Shown one piece after another: positions 1 through 9,047 of a stretch of DNA of 64,000 bases. The notes below the pieces were generated by a model that made no database searches, was not told the origin of the DNA, and was given only the letters and a program-made list of their open reading frames with translations. Source of the DNA: an uncultured Paracoccaceae bacterium (GTDB taxonomy: Bacteria > Pseudomonadota > Alphaproteobacteria > Rhodobacterales > Rhodobacteraceae); contig CANLVP010000001.1 in the NCBI GenBank assembly GCA_947494675.1, positions 1,116,001 to 1,180,000 of the forward strand, written 5' to 3'. Position 1 is the stretch's first letter. The number at the start of each line of letters is the position of its first letter. A program made the position numbers and the translations under genes.

Positions 1-359
1 ATGTCGTCCTGGGCAAATGAATACCGGGCCGAAAAGTCCAACTGCCCGTTCTGCTGCGCATAGGACAACCGGACCCGTGGATTGATGATCCCAAATTCGC
101 TGTCCGCCTCAGAGACTTCAAGGATCCGGGCATCCACCGCAAAGTTGAATTGCTGCGTCCGTGTTGCGCGGTTGATATCCAGATCGACGGCAGAGAACAG
201 ATAGTTCGTATCACCCACCTCGGCGCCCGCGCTAACGCGCAGGCGTGATGGGTTGTCATCAGCGACCTGCGCCAAAGCGCTGATCCCGACACTACATAAC
301 AAGACAGATAATACTCCGCGTTTTCGAAGGAGATCGAAACGGGTCAACCGAAATGTCAT
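1..359 (-). CDS. Outer-membrane beta-barrel protein of the EPS locus (3' end outside window)
   Basis: Partial gene reading leftward out of the window, so only about the first 119 residues are visible. The start ATG is at 359, 19 bases after the stop of the upstream export gene, so the two are probably co-transcribed. Residues 1-27 form a Sec signal peptide ending in ALAQ. The visible mature part alternates polar and hydrophobic residues (for example LRVSAGAEVG, LDFSARYSFAQ), the look of transmembrane beta-strands. Outer-membrane beta-barrel proteins are common in exosortase/EPS loci, where they are thought to help polymer export or surface attachment. The family call rests on this pattern and the context; the C-terminal strands cannot be seen. 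Confidence 0.6.
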   Translation of the reverse strand, partial: MTFRLTRFDLLRKRGVLSVLLCSVGISALAQVADDNPSRLRVSAGAEVGDTNYLFSAVDLDINRATRTQQFNFAVDARILEVSEADSEFGIINPRVRLSYAQQNGQLDFSARYSFAQDD

Positions 360-378
360 GCGCTAGCTTCCAGTGTGA

Positions 379-981
379 TTATTCGAAAAGGCGACGCTCT
401 GGCGCGACCAAGACATCACCATCCTGCAACACGATATCGCGTACCATTTCGGACCCATCAGCAATTGCCTGATAGTTGATGATAATCGTGCTCACAGCAC
501 CGGTTTGGGTATTGGTACGACGCAACTGGATACGCTTCTGTGCGGCAAAGCTGGTAAAGCCACCACCGGCAGACATCGCCTGCAACATGGTCACACCTTG
601 ATCCAATTCTTTAGGACCGGGTGCCGCCCATTCTCCCAAAAAGAAGATGTCGACGGTTGGGTCGGCTGCTGGTGCGCTTGGCGTGCGGGCACGCAGCTGC
701 TGAACCGAGACGAAAACATTTGGCGTCTGCGCGAACTGGGCCGAAATACCCGACGCGATCAGCGAACCGATCTGGTTTGGCGTCTTGCCGCTGACGTTCA
801 CCGAACCCGCAAAGGGGAACGTGATGCTGCCATTCGGAAGCACAAGAACGCTCCGGTTCAAGCCCGGATCTTCCAGTACCTCGACCGACAACGTGTCGCC
901 CGCGCCTACGCGATACCCGTCTTGCGCCGCTGCGACATTCGCAAATACCAGCGCAAACAAGAGAACAAGAATCTTTTTCAT
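379..981 (-). CDS. Polysaccharide export protein (Wza/GumB/EpsE-like)
   Basis: A 200-residue exported protein with a signal peptide (residues 1-19, cleavage after NVAAA). The polysaccharide export (Poly_export) domain begins directly after it with DGYRVGAGDTLSVEVLEDP, followed by the family's VLPNGSITFPFAG strand and a SLBB-like segment. It is shorter than Wza (about 380 residues) and has no lipobox Cys, which suits the small periplasmic/outer-membrane export subunits of exosortase-type EPS loci. Reading leftward, a Shine-Dalgarno AAAGG lies about 8 bases before the ATG. It lies between the TPR lipoprotein gene (162 bp upstream) and the beta-barrel gene (19 bp downstream), so it probably forms the outer part of the EPS exit path. 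Confidence 0.85.
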   Translation of the reverse strand: MKKILVLLFALVFANVAAAQDGYRVGAGDTLSVEVLEDPGLNRSVLVLPNGSITFPFAGSVNVSGKTPNQIGSLIASGISAQFAQTPNVFVSVQQLRARTPSAPAADPTVDIFFLGEWAAPGPKELDQGVTMLQAMSAGGGFTSFAAQKRIQLRRTNTQTGAVSTIIINYQAIADGSEMVRDIVLQDGDVLVAPERRLFE

Positions 982-1143
982 CAGGTGACCTTTTGTCAGT
1001 TAACGCACCCACCAAGGAGCGTTATTCACGCGTTAACCTTTGGGGGGAACCATTTTCTGGTGCAATCCCCTAAATTTCGCTGTTTTGTTTCCTAACCGTC
1101 ACAGAAACACATTGAAATAAGGCGCCTTTGTGGCCGTCACCCC

Positions 1144-3606
1144 CTATTCGGCGGGGGTGACACCTTCTGCGATCAGTTTTTCGGCTTCAACCTTCGCCAG
1201 ATTGATTTCCGGGAACTGGGCCGTGTTCTCGCTCACAGTTGATGCCGCGTTAAAGAGCTTGAGCGCCTCAGGTTTGCGATCAAGGTCCCGATAGACGACC
1301 GCCAGATGATATAGAACCGACGGTTCCTCTGGCAGACCTTCTGCGGCAGTCTCAAGATGGGTCAACGCCTCGTTCAGGTCGCCCCGACGGTATGCAATCC
1401 ACCCATAAGTGTCCTGAAACGCTGGCACTTCTGATCCACGCAAACGGCGGGCCACGGCATAGGCACGCTCAAGGCTTTCAGCATCATCGCGGCTGTTGGC
1501 CAGCAATGTCGCAAGGTTGTTTGCAATCAACAGCGACCCGGACGCACGTTCATAGACCCGCTCATAGATCTCAATCGCGCCTTCGGTGTCACCCTCTTCC
1601 GTCAGAATGCTGGCCTGCGCCCAGGCCAAAGCCACGGAATTCGGCATGGCTGCTGTCGCGCGTTCCATCAGTCGCTGGCGTTCTTCTTCGTCGCCTTGGG
1701 CAGAGGCGATGCGGATCAACGTAGTCCATGCCGCTTCGATCTGGTCGTTCTCGGCCACAAGGTCTTCCATCATCGTGCGGCCTTCTTCGACGCTACCAAC
1801 GCCAACAAGCGTTGACGCCACGATCATCCGCAGCCCCATGTTCTCTGGATCGGCGGCAAGGCTTTCCTGCGCAAATTCAAGCGCCTCCTCCGTCTCACCA
1901 TTGGCAAGCCGGGCACGGATCAGCGCGGCAACCGACTGGATCGACCCGTCCGTGGATGCGAGCCCCTCAAGAATGCCAATCGCATCTTCGACCTGTGCCT
2001 GCGATGCCAAACGCGTCACTTCGAAACCAGCTGCAACGCGCGTGGCGGTTTCACCACCAATGCGGCGCAGTGTTTCTTCGATCTGCGCGACCCGTGGCCA
2101 ATCTTCGCGCGCGACCTGCACGCGGCCAAGCGTGGTCAACAGATCAAGATTATCCGGCTGAACACGCAGAGCATTCACCAGCGTTTCCTCAGCCAGAATC
2201 AACCGGTCCTCTTGCACCAGCAGGTTTGCAAACCGCAGGCTCGGCCCTGGCGCGTTGTTCGAGGTATCGACTGCGAGGGATACAAAATCGCGGGCCAATT
2301 CATGGCTGCCACTGCGTGTGAACGCATCGGCCATCAGCAACATCGCTTCCCAATCATCAGGATTGTCGTCAATGGCGGTCCGCAAAATCGTCACAGCCTC
2401 ATCCGGCTGATCGTCCGAGATCAACCAAGTCGCCTGCATCTTAGCCGCAGCACCGTTCGACGAATCGGCGGCAAGCACCTCTTCGACCAAACGCCGTGAC
2501 CCGACCTCGTTCCCGGTGGCCAGCAACATCCGCGCCAGCACAACCTTGGCCGTGTTCAAATCTTCAAGCGCGTCGGGGTCCTCAGTTGCGGCCAAATCTG
2601 TCGCGGCAACGATCTCTTCAATCGCGGCAATCGCGCCATCACGGTCACCGTTTTCGAACTGAACACGTGCACGCTGCGTCGATAGGATCGTCACGTTGTT
2701 ACCAACAGCGATCAGACGGTCGATCTCTGCGATCGCGGCCTCGGGCCCTTCAGCGCTCATAACCAGCTCAATCAACGTGTTGCTGGCTGGCAATTCTGTT
2801 GGGTTCTTTTCAACGTAGCCACGCAAAAAGCTGATGGCATCCGGCACTCGACCTTCGCTCGCATAGAACTGCAGCAGCGCGGGCAGGAATTCTTCACGGT
2901 TTGGGAACTGGTCGATCAGCCCAACCAAAGAGGTCTCAATCTCATCACGCCGATTCAATTGGCCAAGCATCTGCAACCGCATGATGTGCAGATCGACCTG
3001 ATCATTGCGCTGCGCAATCAGCTCGTCCATCTGCGCCAAGGCAGAGGCGACATCCGTTTCGTTCATCGCCTGCTGAATCAAAATGAACCGCAGCATCGTG
3101 ACGTCTGGAAAATCACTGATCAAAGCGGCAGCTGCATCGGCGGCCTGACGTTGTGCGACAGCGTCTTCTTCTTCGGTCGCCGCGCGGAAATTCATCGCGA
3201 CTTGTGCCACACCCGACACCGGATCATCTGGCAACAGCTCCATCAGCTTTTTGCCGTGGCGTTCCAACTGATCCCAATTCTGGGCATCCATCGCCAATAG
3301 CGTCAGGGCGCGGCGGGCGTCTGCATCCTCTGGCAGCAGTTCTGCCAAACGCAGATACTGCGCATTCGCACGCGCAGGCCGGCCCATATCAAGAAGCATC
3401 TGCGCATAGGCGGTGCGCGCCTCAATGTGCTGGCCGTCCAGCTCGAACACGTTGCGGAACTCAATCTCGGCGCGATTGAAATCGCCCTCTTCCATAAGGG
3501 CAATCGCACTTTGATAGTGCTTGTCTGCCCGCTCTTCCAGACTGTCGCAAGCGACAAGCACAAAGCAAAGCGACAACGCCGCGAGCGGGCGCAACATATT
3601 CAACAT
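1144..3606 (-). CDS. Large TPR-repeat lipoprotein of the EPS/exosortase locus (PrsT-like)
   Basis: An 820-residue protein with a lipoprotein signal (lipobox LVAC, Cys20). The rest is a long row of tetratricopeptide repeats, recognisable from residue 29 (HYQSAIALMEEGDFNRAEIEF) to the C-terminus (VLYHLAVVYRDLDRKPEALKLF). The length and lipid anchor fit the PEP-CTERM-system TPR lipoproteins (PrsT family), which sit beside EPS export genes and are thought to act as periplasmic scaffolds for polymer assembly or export. A GAGGT ribosome site precedes the ATG by about 6 bases. The sugar transferase gene is 42 bp upstream on the same strand, so co-transcription is likely. No catalytic motif is visible. 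Confidence 0.75.
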   Translation of the reverse strand: MLNMLRPLAALSLCFVLVACDSLEERADKHYQSAIALMEEGDFNRAEIEFRNVFELDGQHIEARTAYAQMLLDMGRPARANAQYLRLAELLPEDADARRALTLLAMDAQNWDQLERHGKKLMELLPDDPVSGVAQVAMNFRAATEEEDAVAQRQAADAAAALISDFPDVTMLRFILIQQAMNETDVASALAQMDELIAQRNDQVDLHIMRLQMLGQLNRRDEIETSLVGLIDQFPNREEFLPALLQFYASEGRVPDAISFLRGYVEKNPTELPASNTLIELVMSAEGPEAAIAEIDRLIAVGNNVTILSTQRARVQFENGDRDGAIAAIEEIVAATDLAATEDPDALEDLNTAKVVLARMLLATGNEVGSRRLVEEVLAADSSNGAAAKMQATWLISDDQPDEAVTILRTAIDDNPDDWEAMLLMADAFTRSGSHELARDFVSLAVDTSNNAPGPSLRFANLLVQEDRLILAEETLVNALRVQPDNLDLLTTLGRVQVAREDWPRVAQIEETLRRIGGETATRVAAGFEVTRLASQAQVEDAIGILEGLASTDGSIQSVAALIRARLANGETEEALEFAQESLAADPENMGLRMIVASTLVGVGSVEEGRTMMEDLVAENDQIEAAWTTLIRIASAQGDEEERQRLMERATAAMPNSVALAWAQASILTEEGDTEGAIEIYERVYERASGSLLIANNLATLLANSRDDAESLERAYAVARRLRGSEVPAFQDTYGWIAYRRGDLNEALTHLETAAEGLPEEPSVLYHLAVVYRDLDRKPEALKLFNAASTVSENTAQFPEINLAKVEAEKLIAEGVTPAE

Positions 3607-3648
3607 GGTCAGACCTCTTGTTCGGGTGCGGGGGAAACCCCCGCCTAA

Positions 3649-4353
3649 TTAGCAGCCAGTCCCGCGGGCGATGGCTACCAGAGTCCGAAGCATAATGCGA
3701 ATGTCGCCGGAAAAGGACAAGCTTCTCGCATAGAGATCATCAAATTGTGCACGTGCGACAAATTCACTGTCGTGACGCGTTGAGATTTGCCAAAGGCCAG
3801 ACAGGCCAGGGCGCAGATCGAAGTAACGGATCCCGGTGTAGTCTTCACGCTGGTCGACTGTGAACGGACGCGGGCCAACAAGGGCCATGTCGCCAAGCAG
3901 TACGTTCAGAAACTGGGGCATTTCGTCGATTGAGGTTTTGCGAATAATCCGACCAAACCGCGTGATACGGGGATCATCCCGCAGCTTTTGGTTCAGGTCC
4001 CACTCGGCTTTGGCATCAGGATTCGCGGCAAGATGTGCTTCAAGAAGCGCATCTGCGTTTGGCACCATGGACCGCAGTTTGAAAAGACGAAACGTCTTCC
4101 CGTTTTGGCCGACACGCTCTTGCGCGTAGAACGGATTATGCCCGTCCAACGCAACAATCAGTGCAGAAACAATAACGATTGTTAGAATGATCGGCGCAAA
4201 CAACAGCACCAACAGGCAATCGAACGCAGGCTTGACGAAACGCGCATAAAGGCTGTCCGTCGAACGTGATTTGCTGACTGATTTGATCGCCGAAAGAATG
4301 ACCGGCTGATGGGATGATCGGAAACTTGATAGATCGTCATCATGAAACGACAT
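3649..4353 (-). CDS. Undecaprenyl-phosphate sugar-1-phosphate transferase
   Basis: A 234-residue membrane glycosyl-1-phosphate transferase that would load the first sugar of the EPS repeat onto polyprenyl phosphate at the inner membrane. A hydrophobic segment at about residues 43-69 is followed by family landmarks: FKLRSM (91-96), then KTSIDEMPQFLNVLLGDM and ALVGPRP, ending in an RPGLSGLWQI segment. This is the catalytic core alone, without the extra membrane helices of the long WbaP/WcaJ types. I use the ATG at 4353 because AAGGAT lies about 10 bases upstream; the only in-frame extension begins at a TTG (4380) without a ribosome site. It is first in the leftward EPS group. Confidence 0.88.
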   Translation of the reverse strand: MSFHDDDLSSFRSSHQPVILSAIKSVSKSRSTDSLYARFVKPAFDCLLVLLFAPIILTIVIVSALIVALDGHNPFYAQERVGQNGKTFRLFKLRSMVPNADALLEAHLAANPDAKAEWDLNQKLRDDPRITRFGRIIRKTSIDEMPQFLNVLLGDMALVGPRPFTVDQREDYTGIRYFDLRPGLSGLWQISTRHDSEFVARAQFDDLYARSLSFSGDIRIMLRTLVAIARGTGC

Positions 4354-4767
4354 TAAACTTTTATCCTTAAACACGCCCAAAAAGGGGCTACTTATAACGA
4401 ACGATTAGGGATGACGTATCGGCAACATCAAAAACGGTCGTCTTACTCATCCCCCGTGGCTGATTACCAACCACATCCGTTTATAGTCAATTTTTCAGTA
4501 AATTTGCAAACAATCCCGTTCGAATCTTCACTCTTGGTTAAGTTTGATCCTCCGATTTTGCTCAAATGCGCATAAAATGATGAAAATCTACGCGTTTGCG
4601 CCATGAAGCCGACAGAATATTTTGTTTCAATATGATGAGACGACGCATCGATTTAAGGAAATTGTGGATTTCTAGGCAACGATCAAATGGTGTTCTGCGA
4701 ATCGGGACGCTATCTATCAGGCCTGCCACGCAGAGATATGGCATACATTGCGCAACAAGAACGAGGC
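4354..4767. promoter_or_regulatory. Divergent intergenic region between two EPS operons
   Basis: A 414-bp stretch, visibly AT-richer than the flanking genes, lying between the leftward sugar-transferase group and the rightward AAA-ATPase group. It must contain promoters for both directions. I could not pick a convincing sigma-70 pair, and no RNA gene or conserved small protein is evident. A 60-codon leftward frame at 4562-4744 has unusual codons and no ribosome site. The right 81 bp (4687-4767) could be coding if the ATPase starts further upstream. Confidence 0.5.
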
Positions 4768-5778
4768 ATGATCGGCTTGGCTAAGACCGACGACACCGAA
4801 AAGGCGACGCTTTGGTCCAAGCTGTTTGGACGCAAGGGCGCAGCTTTGCTTGCGCCGCAACCCGATCCGCCGCCATTCCGCAGCGCCCGCGCCTTGGACG
4901 ATGACGAGGCCGACGACTCCATCGATGAACCGTCGGGCGATTTCTTTTCCACCGGCTTCGGCCTCAAGCGCCGTGCCTTCACGCTTCTGCCCGACCCCGA
5001 CTTCCTGTTCTGGAGCCCGGGCCACAAGCGGGCCTATTCGGTGCTTGAATACGGCATCATGACCCGCGCCCCGATCACCGTGATCACCGGTGATGTTGGT
5101 GCGGGGAAAACCACGCTTTTGCAGGCCCTGCTGGAACGCGTTTCTGACGACACCATCGTCGGCCTGATTTCGAACGCACATGGCAACCGCGGTGATCTGC
5201 TCCGCTGGGCGCTGTCGGCCCTGGATGTACCCAGCCCACGCGAAGCCAACTATGTGGAAACCTTCCAAATTCTGCAGAACTTTCTGGTGGATAACTATGC
5301 ATCCGGCAGATACGCGATTCTGGTGATCGACGAAGCGCAGCAGCTCTCCCCCGAGGGCCTCGAAGAACTGCGGATGTTGACCAACATCAACACCCGCACA
5401 GATGAACTGCTCCAACTGGTCCTCATTGGCCAGCCAGAACTGCGCGAAGTGATTTCACGCCCAGAGATGAGCCAGTTCGCCCAGCGCATCATGGCGTCGT
5501 TCCACCTTGGTCCGATGGATGCCGACACGACCTCTGCCTACATCCGCCACCGACTGGAACACGCGGGCGGATCAGGCGATCAGATTACCGACAGTGCCGC
5601 CGCACAAGTCCATTTGCACACCGGCGGTATCCCTCGGTTGATTAACAAGTTATGCGACTTCGCAATTGTTTATGCTGCGACCGCCGAACAGCAGGTCATC
5701 GACAAAACGATCATTCAAAGCGTGATCAACGATGGTCTGTTACAAGGGGTTACGGCAGACCCCCAAGACGAAGGTTAA
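4768..5778 (+). CDS. ExeA-like AAA ATPase of the exosortase/EPS locus
   Basis: About 336 residues. After an acidic, poorly conserved N-terminus comes FGLKRRAFTLLPDPDFLFWS, the signature of the ExeA/GspA-like 'XrtA-associated ATPase' family. The Walker A motif GDVGAGKTT is near residue 107 and Walker B AILVIDEAQ near 183, with a C-terminal helical part (LHTGGIPRLINKLCDFA) typical of the family. Proteins of this kind accompany chain-length and tyrosine-kinase genes in exosortase EPS loci and probably power or gate export; their exact role is unknown. The frame opens at 4687, but codons 4687-4767 are rare for this genome (AGA, CGA, CTA), so I prefer 4768; 4738 is another option. The chain-length gene follows after 4 bp. 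Confidence 0.82.
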   Translation: MIGLAKTDDTEKATLWSKLFGRKGAALLAPQPDPPPFRSARALDDDEADDSIDEPSGDFFSTGFGLKRRAFTLLPDPDFLFWSPGHKRAYSVLEYGIMTRAPITVITGDVGAGKTTLLQALLERVSDDTIVGLISNAHGNRGDLLRWALSALDVPSPREANYVETFQILQNFLVDNYASGRYAILVIDEAQQLSPEGLEELRMLTNINTRTDELLQLVLIGQPELREVISRPEMSQFAQRIMASFHLGPMDADTTSAYIRHRLEHAGGSGDQITDSAAAQVHLHTGGIPRLINKLCDFAIVYAATAEQQVIDKTIIQSVINDGLLQGVTADPQDEG

Positions 5779-5782
5779 GGTC

Positions 5783-7321
5783 ATGGGTCCACTTATCAAA
5801 TTCTATTGGACATTGTTCCTGCGCCGCCTCCCCGTGATGGCGGTCTTGTTCATTCTGTTCTCGGCCGCAGGGCTCGCAACAGCGTGGCGCCTGCCCCCAA
5901 CTTACGAAGCCTCGGCCCGTCTAATCGTCGAAACGCCACAAATCCCGGATGAGCTTGCGCAGTCAACGGTGCGGATCTCCGCCACCGAAGAGATTGAGTT
6001 TATCCGGCAGCGTCTGTTCACGCGCACAAACCTGCTCGAAATCCAGCAACGTCTGCGCGTGCTGGAAGACACCTCAGATATGTCACCCGATCAGATCGTG
6101 GCCGAGATGCGCGGGCGCACCGATATCCGCAGCTTTCAAAGCGGCTCTGGCACCCGTGGCAACCGACCAACCCTGGTTACCGTTCGGTTTGAGGCACGCG
6201 ATGGCCGCATCGCCGCCAACGTGGTCAACGAATTTGTGACCCGGATCATCGACGAAAACGTCAGCCTGCGGACCGATACCGCCGAAGACACCCTCGACTT
6301 CTTCAGCCAAGAGGTTGAACGTTTGAACGCGGATCTGAACGAACGCAGTGTCGCCATTTCAGAGTTTCAACGTGAAAACAGTGACGCCTTGCCAAGCGAC
6401 CTGTCATTTCGTCAACAGCGGCTCGCCCTTTTGGAAGAACGCATCGCCACGTCCGAACGCGAGCGCACGAACCTGAACGAACAAAAAGAACGCATCCGCA
6501 TTGCGTTTGACCGCACAGGCGGGCAGCCAGTGCAAACACAAAACTCGACCGAACAGCGGCAGTTGGCAAGCTTGCGAACCCAGCTGCGACAGGCTTTGAC
6601 CATCTATTCAGAGACCAACCCTAACGTTGTGTCTTTGCGCAATCAGATCGAATTGCTCGAAGCGCAATTGCTCGCCGAAGCCGCGCAACCAAGTTCGAAC
6701 AGTGCAGCAGAGCTGATCCTTGAATTGCAGCTATCGGAGATTGATTCCCGGATTGAACGGGTCAACGAGGATATGGCCCGCACGCAGACCCAGATCGAGG
6801 AACTCACCGATAGTATTTCCCGCACGCCCAATGTCTCCGTGACCCTTGATGCTTTGCGGCGCGACTATGAAAACGTGCGGTCCCAATATGACCGCGCGGT
6901 GCGCAGCCTTTCCAGCGCCAACATGGGTGAACGGATCGAACTGACGGCCCGTGGTCAGCGGATCACCTTGATCGAAGCGGCACGCGCACCAGATGAGCCC
7001 AGCAGCCCCAACCGTCCGCGCGTCGCGATGATGGGGATCGCGCTCGGCCTTGGCTCTGCCGGTGCTTTCTTTTTCCTTCTGGAACTGCTGAACCGCACCA
7101 TCCGACGCCCGGTCGAACTCACATCCGCCCTAGGCATCACGCCCATCGCGACCATTCCGTTTATCGAAAGCCGCGGGCGCCGTGTCTTCCGCCGCTCGGT
7201 CAAGGTCTTGGCGATTGTCGGGGCAATCGTCGCCATTCTTGGCGGCATCTACGTGGTCGACACCTACTACATGCCGATCGAACTGATCGTGCAAAAAATC
7301 CTCCGCAGGTTGGGCATGTGA
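5783..7321 (+). CDS. Polysaccharide chain-length determinant (Wzz/GumC-like)
   Basis: A 512-residue inner-membrane co-polymerase. It has a first membrane helix at about residues 17-35 and a Wzz motif region (PPTYEASARLIVETP). A long periplasmic coiled-coil part (about 160-390, rich in E/R/Q/L) follows, then the second helix at about 412-436. A third hydrophobic segment near 472-492 ends the protein. There is no fused kinase; that function is carried by the next gene. Start 5783 lies just after the ATPase stop, with GAAGG 8 bases upstream; an in-frame start at 5732 would overlap the ATPase and is less likely. Wzz proteins set polymer length by forming periplasmic rings that interact with the tyrosine kinase. 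Confidence 0.9.
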   Translation: MGPLIKFYWTLFLRRLPVMAVLFILFSAAGLATAWRLPPTYEASARLIVETPQIPDELAQSTVRISATEEIEFIRQRLFTRTNLLEIQQRLRVLEDTSDMSPDQIVAEMRGRTDIRSFQSGSGTRGNRPTLVTVRFEARDGRIAANVVNEFVTRIIDENVSLRTDTAEDTLDFFSQEVERLNADLNERSVAISEFQRENSDALPSDLSFRQQRLALLEERIATSERERTNLNEQKERIRIAFDRTGGQPVQTQNSTEQRQLASLRTQLRQALTIYSETNPNVVSLRNQIELLEAQLLAEAAQPSSNSAAELILELQLSEIDSRIERVNEDMARTQTQIEELTDSISRTPNVSVTLDALRRDYENVRSQYDRAVRSLSSANMGERIELTARGQRITLIEAARAPDEPSSPNRPRVAMMGIALGLGSAGAFFFLLELLNRTIRRPVELTSALGITPIATIPFIESRGRRVFRRSVKVLAIVGAIVAILGGIYVVDTYYMPIELIVQKILRRLGM

Positions 7322-7359
7322 CCCGTCACCTGCGGCAGACGTAATCAAAGAGGCCCGCA

Positions 7360-8181
7360 ATGGAAAAGCTACAAAAAGCGATTGCCGAAGCGCGCAAGAC
7401 CCGCACCGGCGCTCCCGTCGGCAAAAAGACGACAAGGGGTAAGACCAGCGCCCAGCCCGTCGTCAGCAATGGCGTCTGGGATGACATTCCGTTGATCATG
7501 CCCGATGCAAAGCATATGACCCGCAACCGCGTCGTGTCGCACAAAGCAGATACCGCGTCCTCTGCGTTCGACGTCTTGCGCACCAAGGTCATGCAGCAAA
7601 TGCAGCAAAATGGCTGGAAACGGCTGATGATCACCTCGCCCATGCCAAACTGCGGCAAGACCACCCTAGCCGCGAACCTAGCTTACGGCGTGTCCCGCCA
7701 GGGCGCGAAATCCGCGCTCTTGTTTGAACTTGATCTGCGCAAACCAAACCTCGCCAACATCCTCGGTCAAAAGCCACCCCATGACATCCGCGAGGTCTTG
7801 ACGGGGCAAGTCCCACTGCAAGACCAAGCACTGCGGATCGGTCCAAACGTCGCTGTCTCAATGGCTGCGCGCCGGTCCGTTGATCCGACCCGCTACCTGA
7901 CCTCTGACGAAACCCAAGAGCGTCTCCGCGAGATCGAGCAGATGTATGAACCTGACATGATGATCTTTGACATGCCGCCACTGCTGGTCAACGACGATGC
8001 ACGATCATTCCTGCCTTATACCGATTGCGTGCTGCTCGTGGCCCGGGCGGAATCCTCCACCAGCAAGCAGATCGACGTCTGTGAAAAGGAAGTGTCCGAG
8101 CATACCAATGTTGTTGGCGTGGTGCTCAACCACTGCAAATTTGCCGACGAAACCCAAGGCTATGGCTACGGCCAATACTAG
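7360..8181 (+). CDS. CpsD/CapB-like bacterial tyrosine kinase for EPS
   Basis: A 273-residue cytoplasmic P-loop kinase. Walker A is SPMPNCGKT (residues 93-101), the A'-type motif is ELDLRKPN (123-130), and the Walker B segment is MMIFDMPPLL. The C-terminus GYGYGQY supplies three tyrosines, a short version of the autophosphorylated tyrosine cluster of BY-kinases. It would partner the preceding Wzz-like protein, cycling phosphorylation to control chain length, as known for CapAB/CpsCD. Its stop shares the palindrome CTAG (8178-8181) with the stop of the convergent rfbA gene, so the transcripts overlap at their ends. Confidence 0.85.
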   Translation: MEKLQKAIAEARKTRTGAPVGKKTTRGKTSAQPVVSNGVWDDIPLIMPDAKHMTRNRVVSHKADTASSAFDVLRTKVMQQMQQNGWKRLMITSPMPNCGKTTLAANLAYGVSRQGAKSALLFELDLRKPNLANILGQKPPHDIREVLTGQVPLQDQALRIGPNVAVSMAARRSVDPTRYLTSDETQERLREIEQMYEPDMMIFDMPPLLVNDDARSFLPYTDCVLLVARAESSTSKQIDVCEKEVSEHTNVVGVVLNHCKFADETQGYGYGQY

Positions 8182-9047
8182 CGCAGCAGCCCGCGCAAAT
8201 ACTGGCCATAGGTGTTCTTGCCAAAAAGCTCTGCGCGCTTGCGTAGGCCATCGGCATCGATCCAACCCGCCTCAAACGCGATCTCTTCGGGCGACCCGGT
8301 TTGCAAACCCTGACGGTCCTGCAAGGTCCGCACAAAGTTGCCCGCATCCAGAAGCGACGCGTGTGTCCCGGTATCCAGCCAGGCAAACCCGCGCCCCATT
8401 TTTTCCACCGTCAGCAAGCCCGCCTTCAGATACATCTCAAGCAGGGTCACAATCTCAAGCTCACCCCGCGCCGATGGCGTCACTTCGCGTGCCAGTTTCG
8501 GCGCGTTGCCATCCAGAAAATACAGCCCCGTCACCGCATAGGGCGATGGTGCGACCTCTGGCTTTTCGATGATCGCCTTGACCGTCTCGCCGTCGAAATC
8601 GACAACGCCGTAACGCTCCGGGTCCGACACGCGATAGCCAAACACGGTCCCGCCCTCAGGCTTTTGATCCGCCTTACGCAGACTGTCCGGCAACCCGTGT
8701 CCAAAAAAGATATTGTCGCCCAAGACCATCGCACTTGGCGCACCGTCCAGAAAATCCTCAGCCAGAATATAGGCCTGCGCGAGGCCATCCGGACTGGGCT
8801 GCACGATCCAGGTCAGGTTGATACCCCACTGCGATCCATCACCCATAAGCCGTTGAAATTGCGCCTGATCTTGCGGCGTGGTGATCATCGCAATATCGCG
8901 AATACCCGCCAACATCAGGATGCTCAGCGGATAGAAAATCATCGGCTTGTCATAAACCGGCAGCAACTGCTTTGAGACCGCCAAGGTCATCGGATAAAGC
9001 CGCGTGCCCGACCCGCCTGCCAGAATGATACCTTTGCGCTGCGTCAT
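8178..9047 (-). CDS. rfbA: Glucose-1-phosphate thymidylyltransferase
   Basis: A 289-residue enzyme making dTDP-glucose from dTTP and glucose-1-phosphate, the first step of dTDP-L-rhamnose synthesis. The nucleotidyltransferase signature GGSGTRL is at residues 11-17, followed by SKQLLPVYDKPM and the dTDP-sugar landmarks QPSPDGLAQAY, LGDNIFFG and IIEKPE. Its length matches RmlA. The frame is open to 9335, but the conserved N-terminus ([12 protein letters not shown]) starts at 9047, whose ATGA overlaps the rfbD stop by 4 bases. It is last in the order rfbC-rfbB-rfbD-rfbA, all joined by ATGA overlaps, so subunits should be made in balanced amounts. Confidence 0.97.
   Translation of the reverse strand: MTQRKGIILAGGSGTRLYPMTLAVSKQLLPVYDKPMIFYPLSILMLAGIRDIAMITTPQDQAQFQRLMGDGSQWGINLTWIVQPSPDGLAQAYILAEDFLDGAPSAMVLGDNIFFGHGLPDSLRKADQKPEGGTVFGYRVSDPERYGVVDFDGETVKAIIEKPEVAPSPYAVTGLYFLDGNAPKLAREVTPSARGELEIVTLLEMYLKAGLLTVEKMGRGFAWLDTGTHASLLDAGNFVRTLQDRQGLQTGSPEEIAFEAGWIDADGLRKRAELFGKNTYGQYLRGLLR

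Noticed and set aside
505-1095. 196-codon rightward frame over the export gene
   Set aside because: Antisense to a clear polysaccharide export gene, rich in Arg/His/Cys, no homology recognised.
4562-4744. 60-codon leftward frame in the EPS divergent gap
   Set aside because: Rare codons, no ribosome site and overlap with the ATPase upstream region; probably not a gene.
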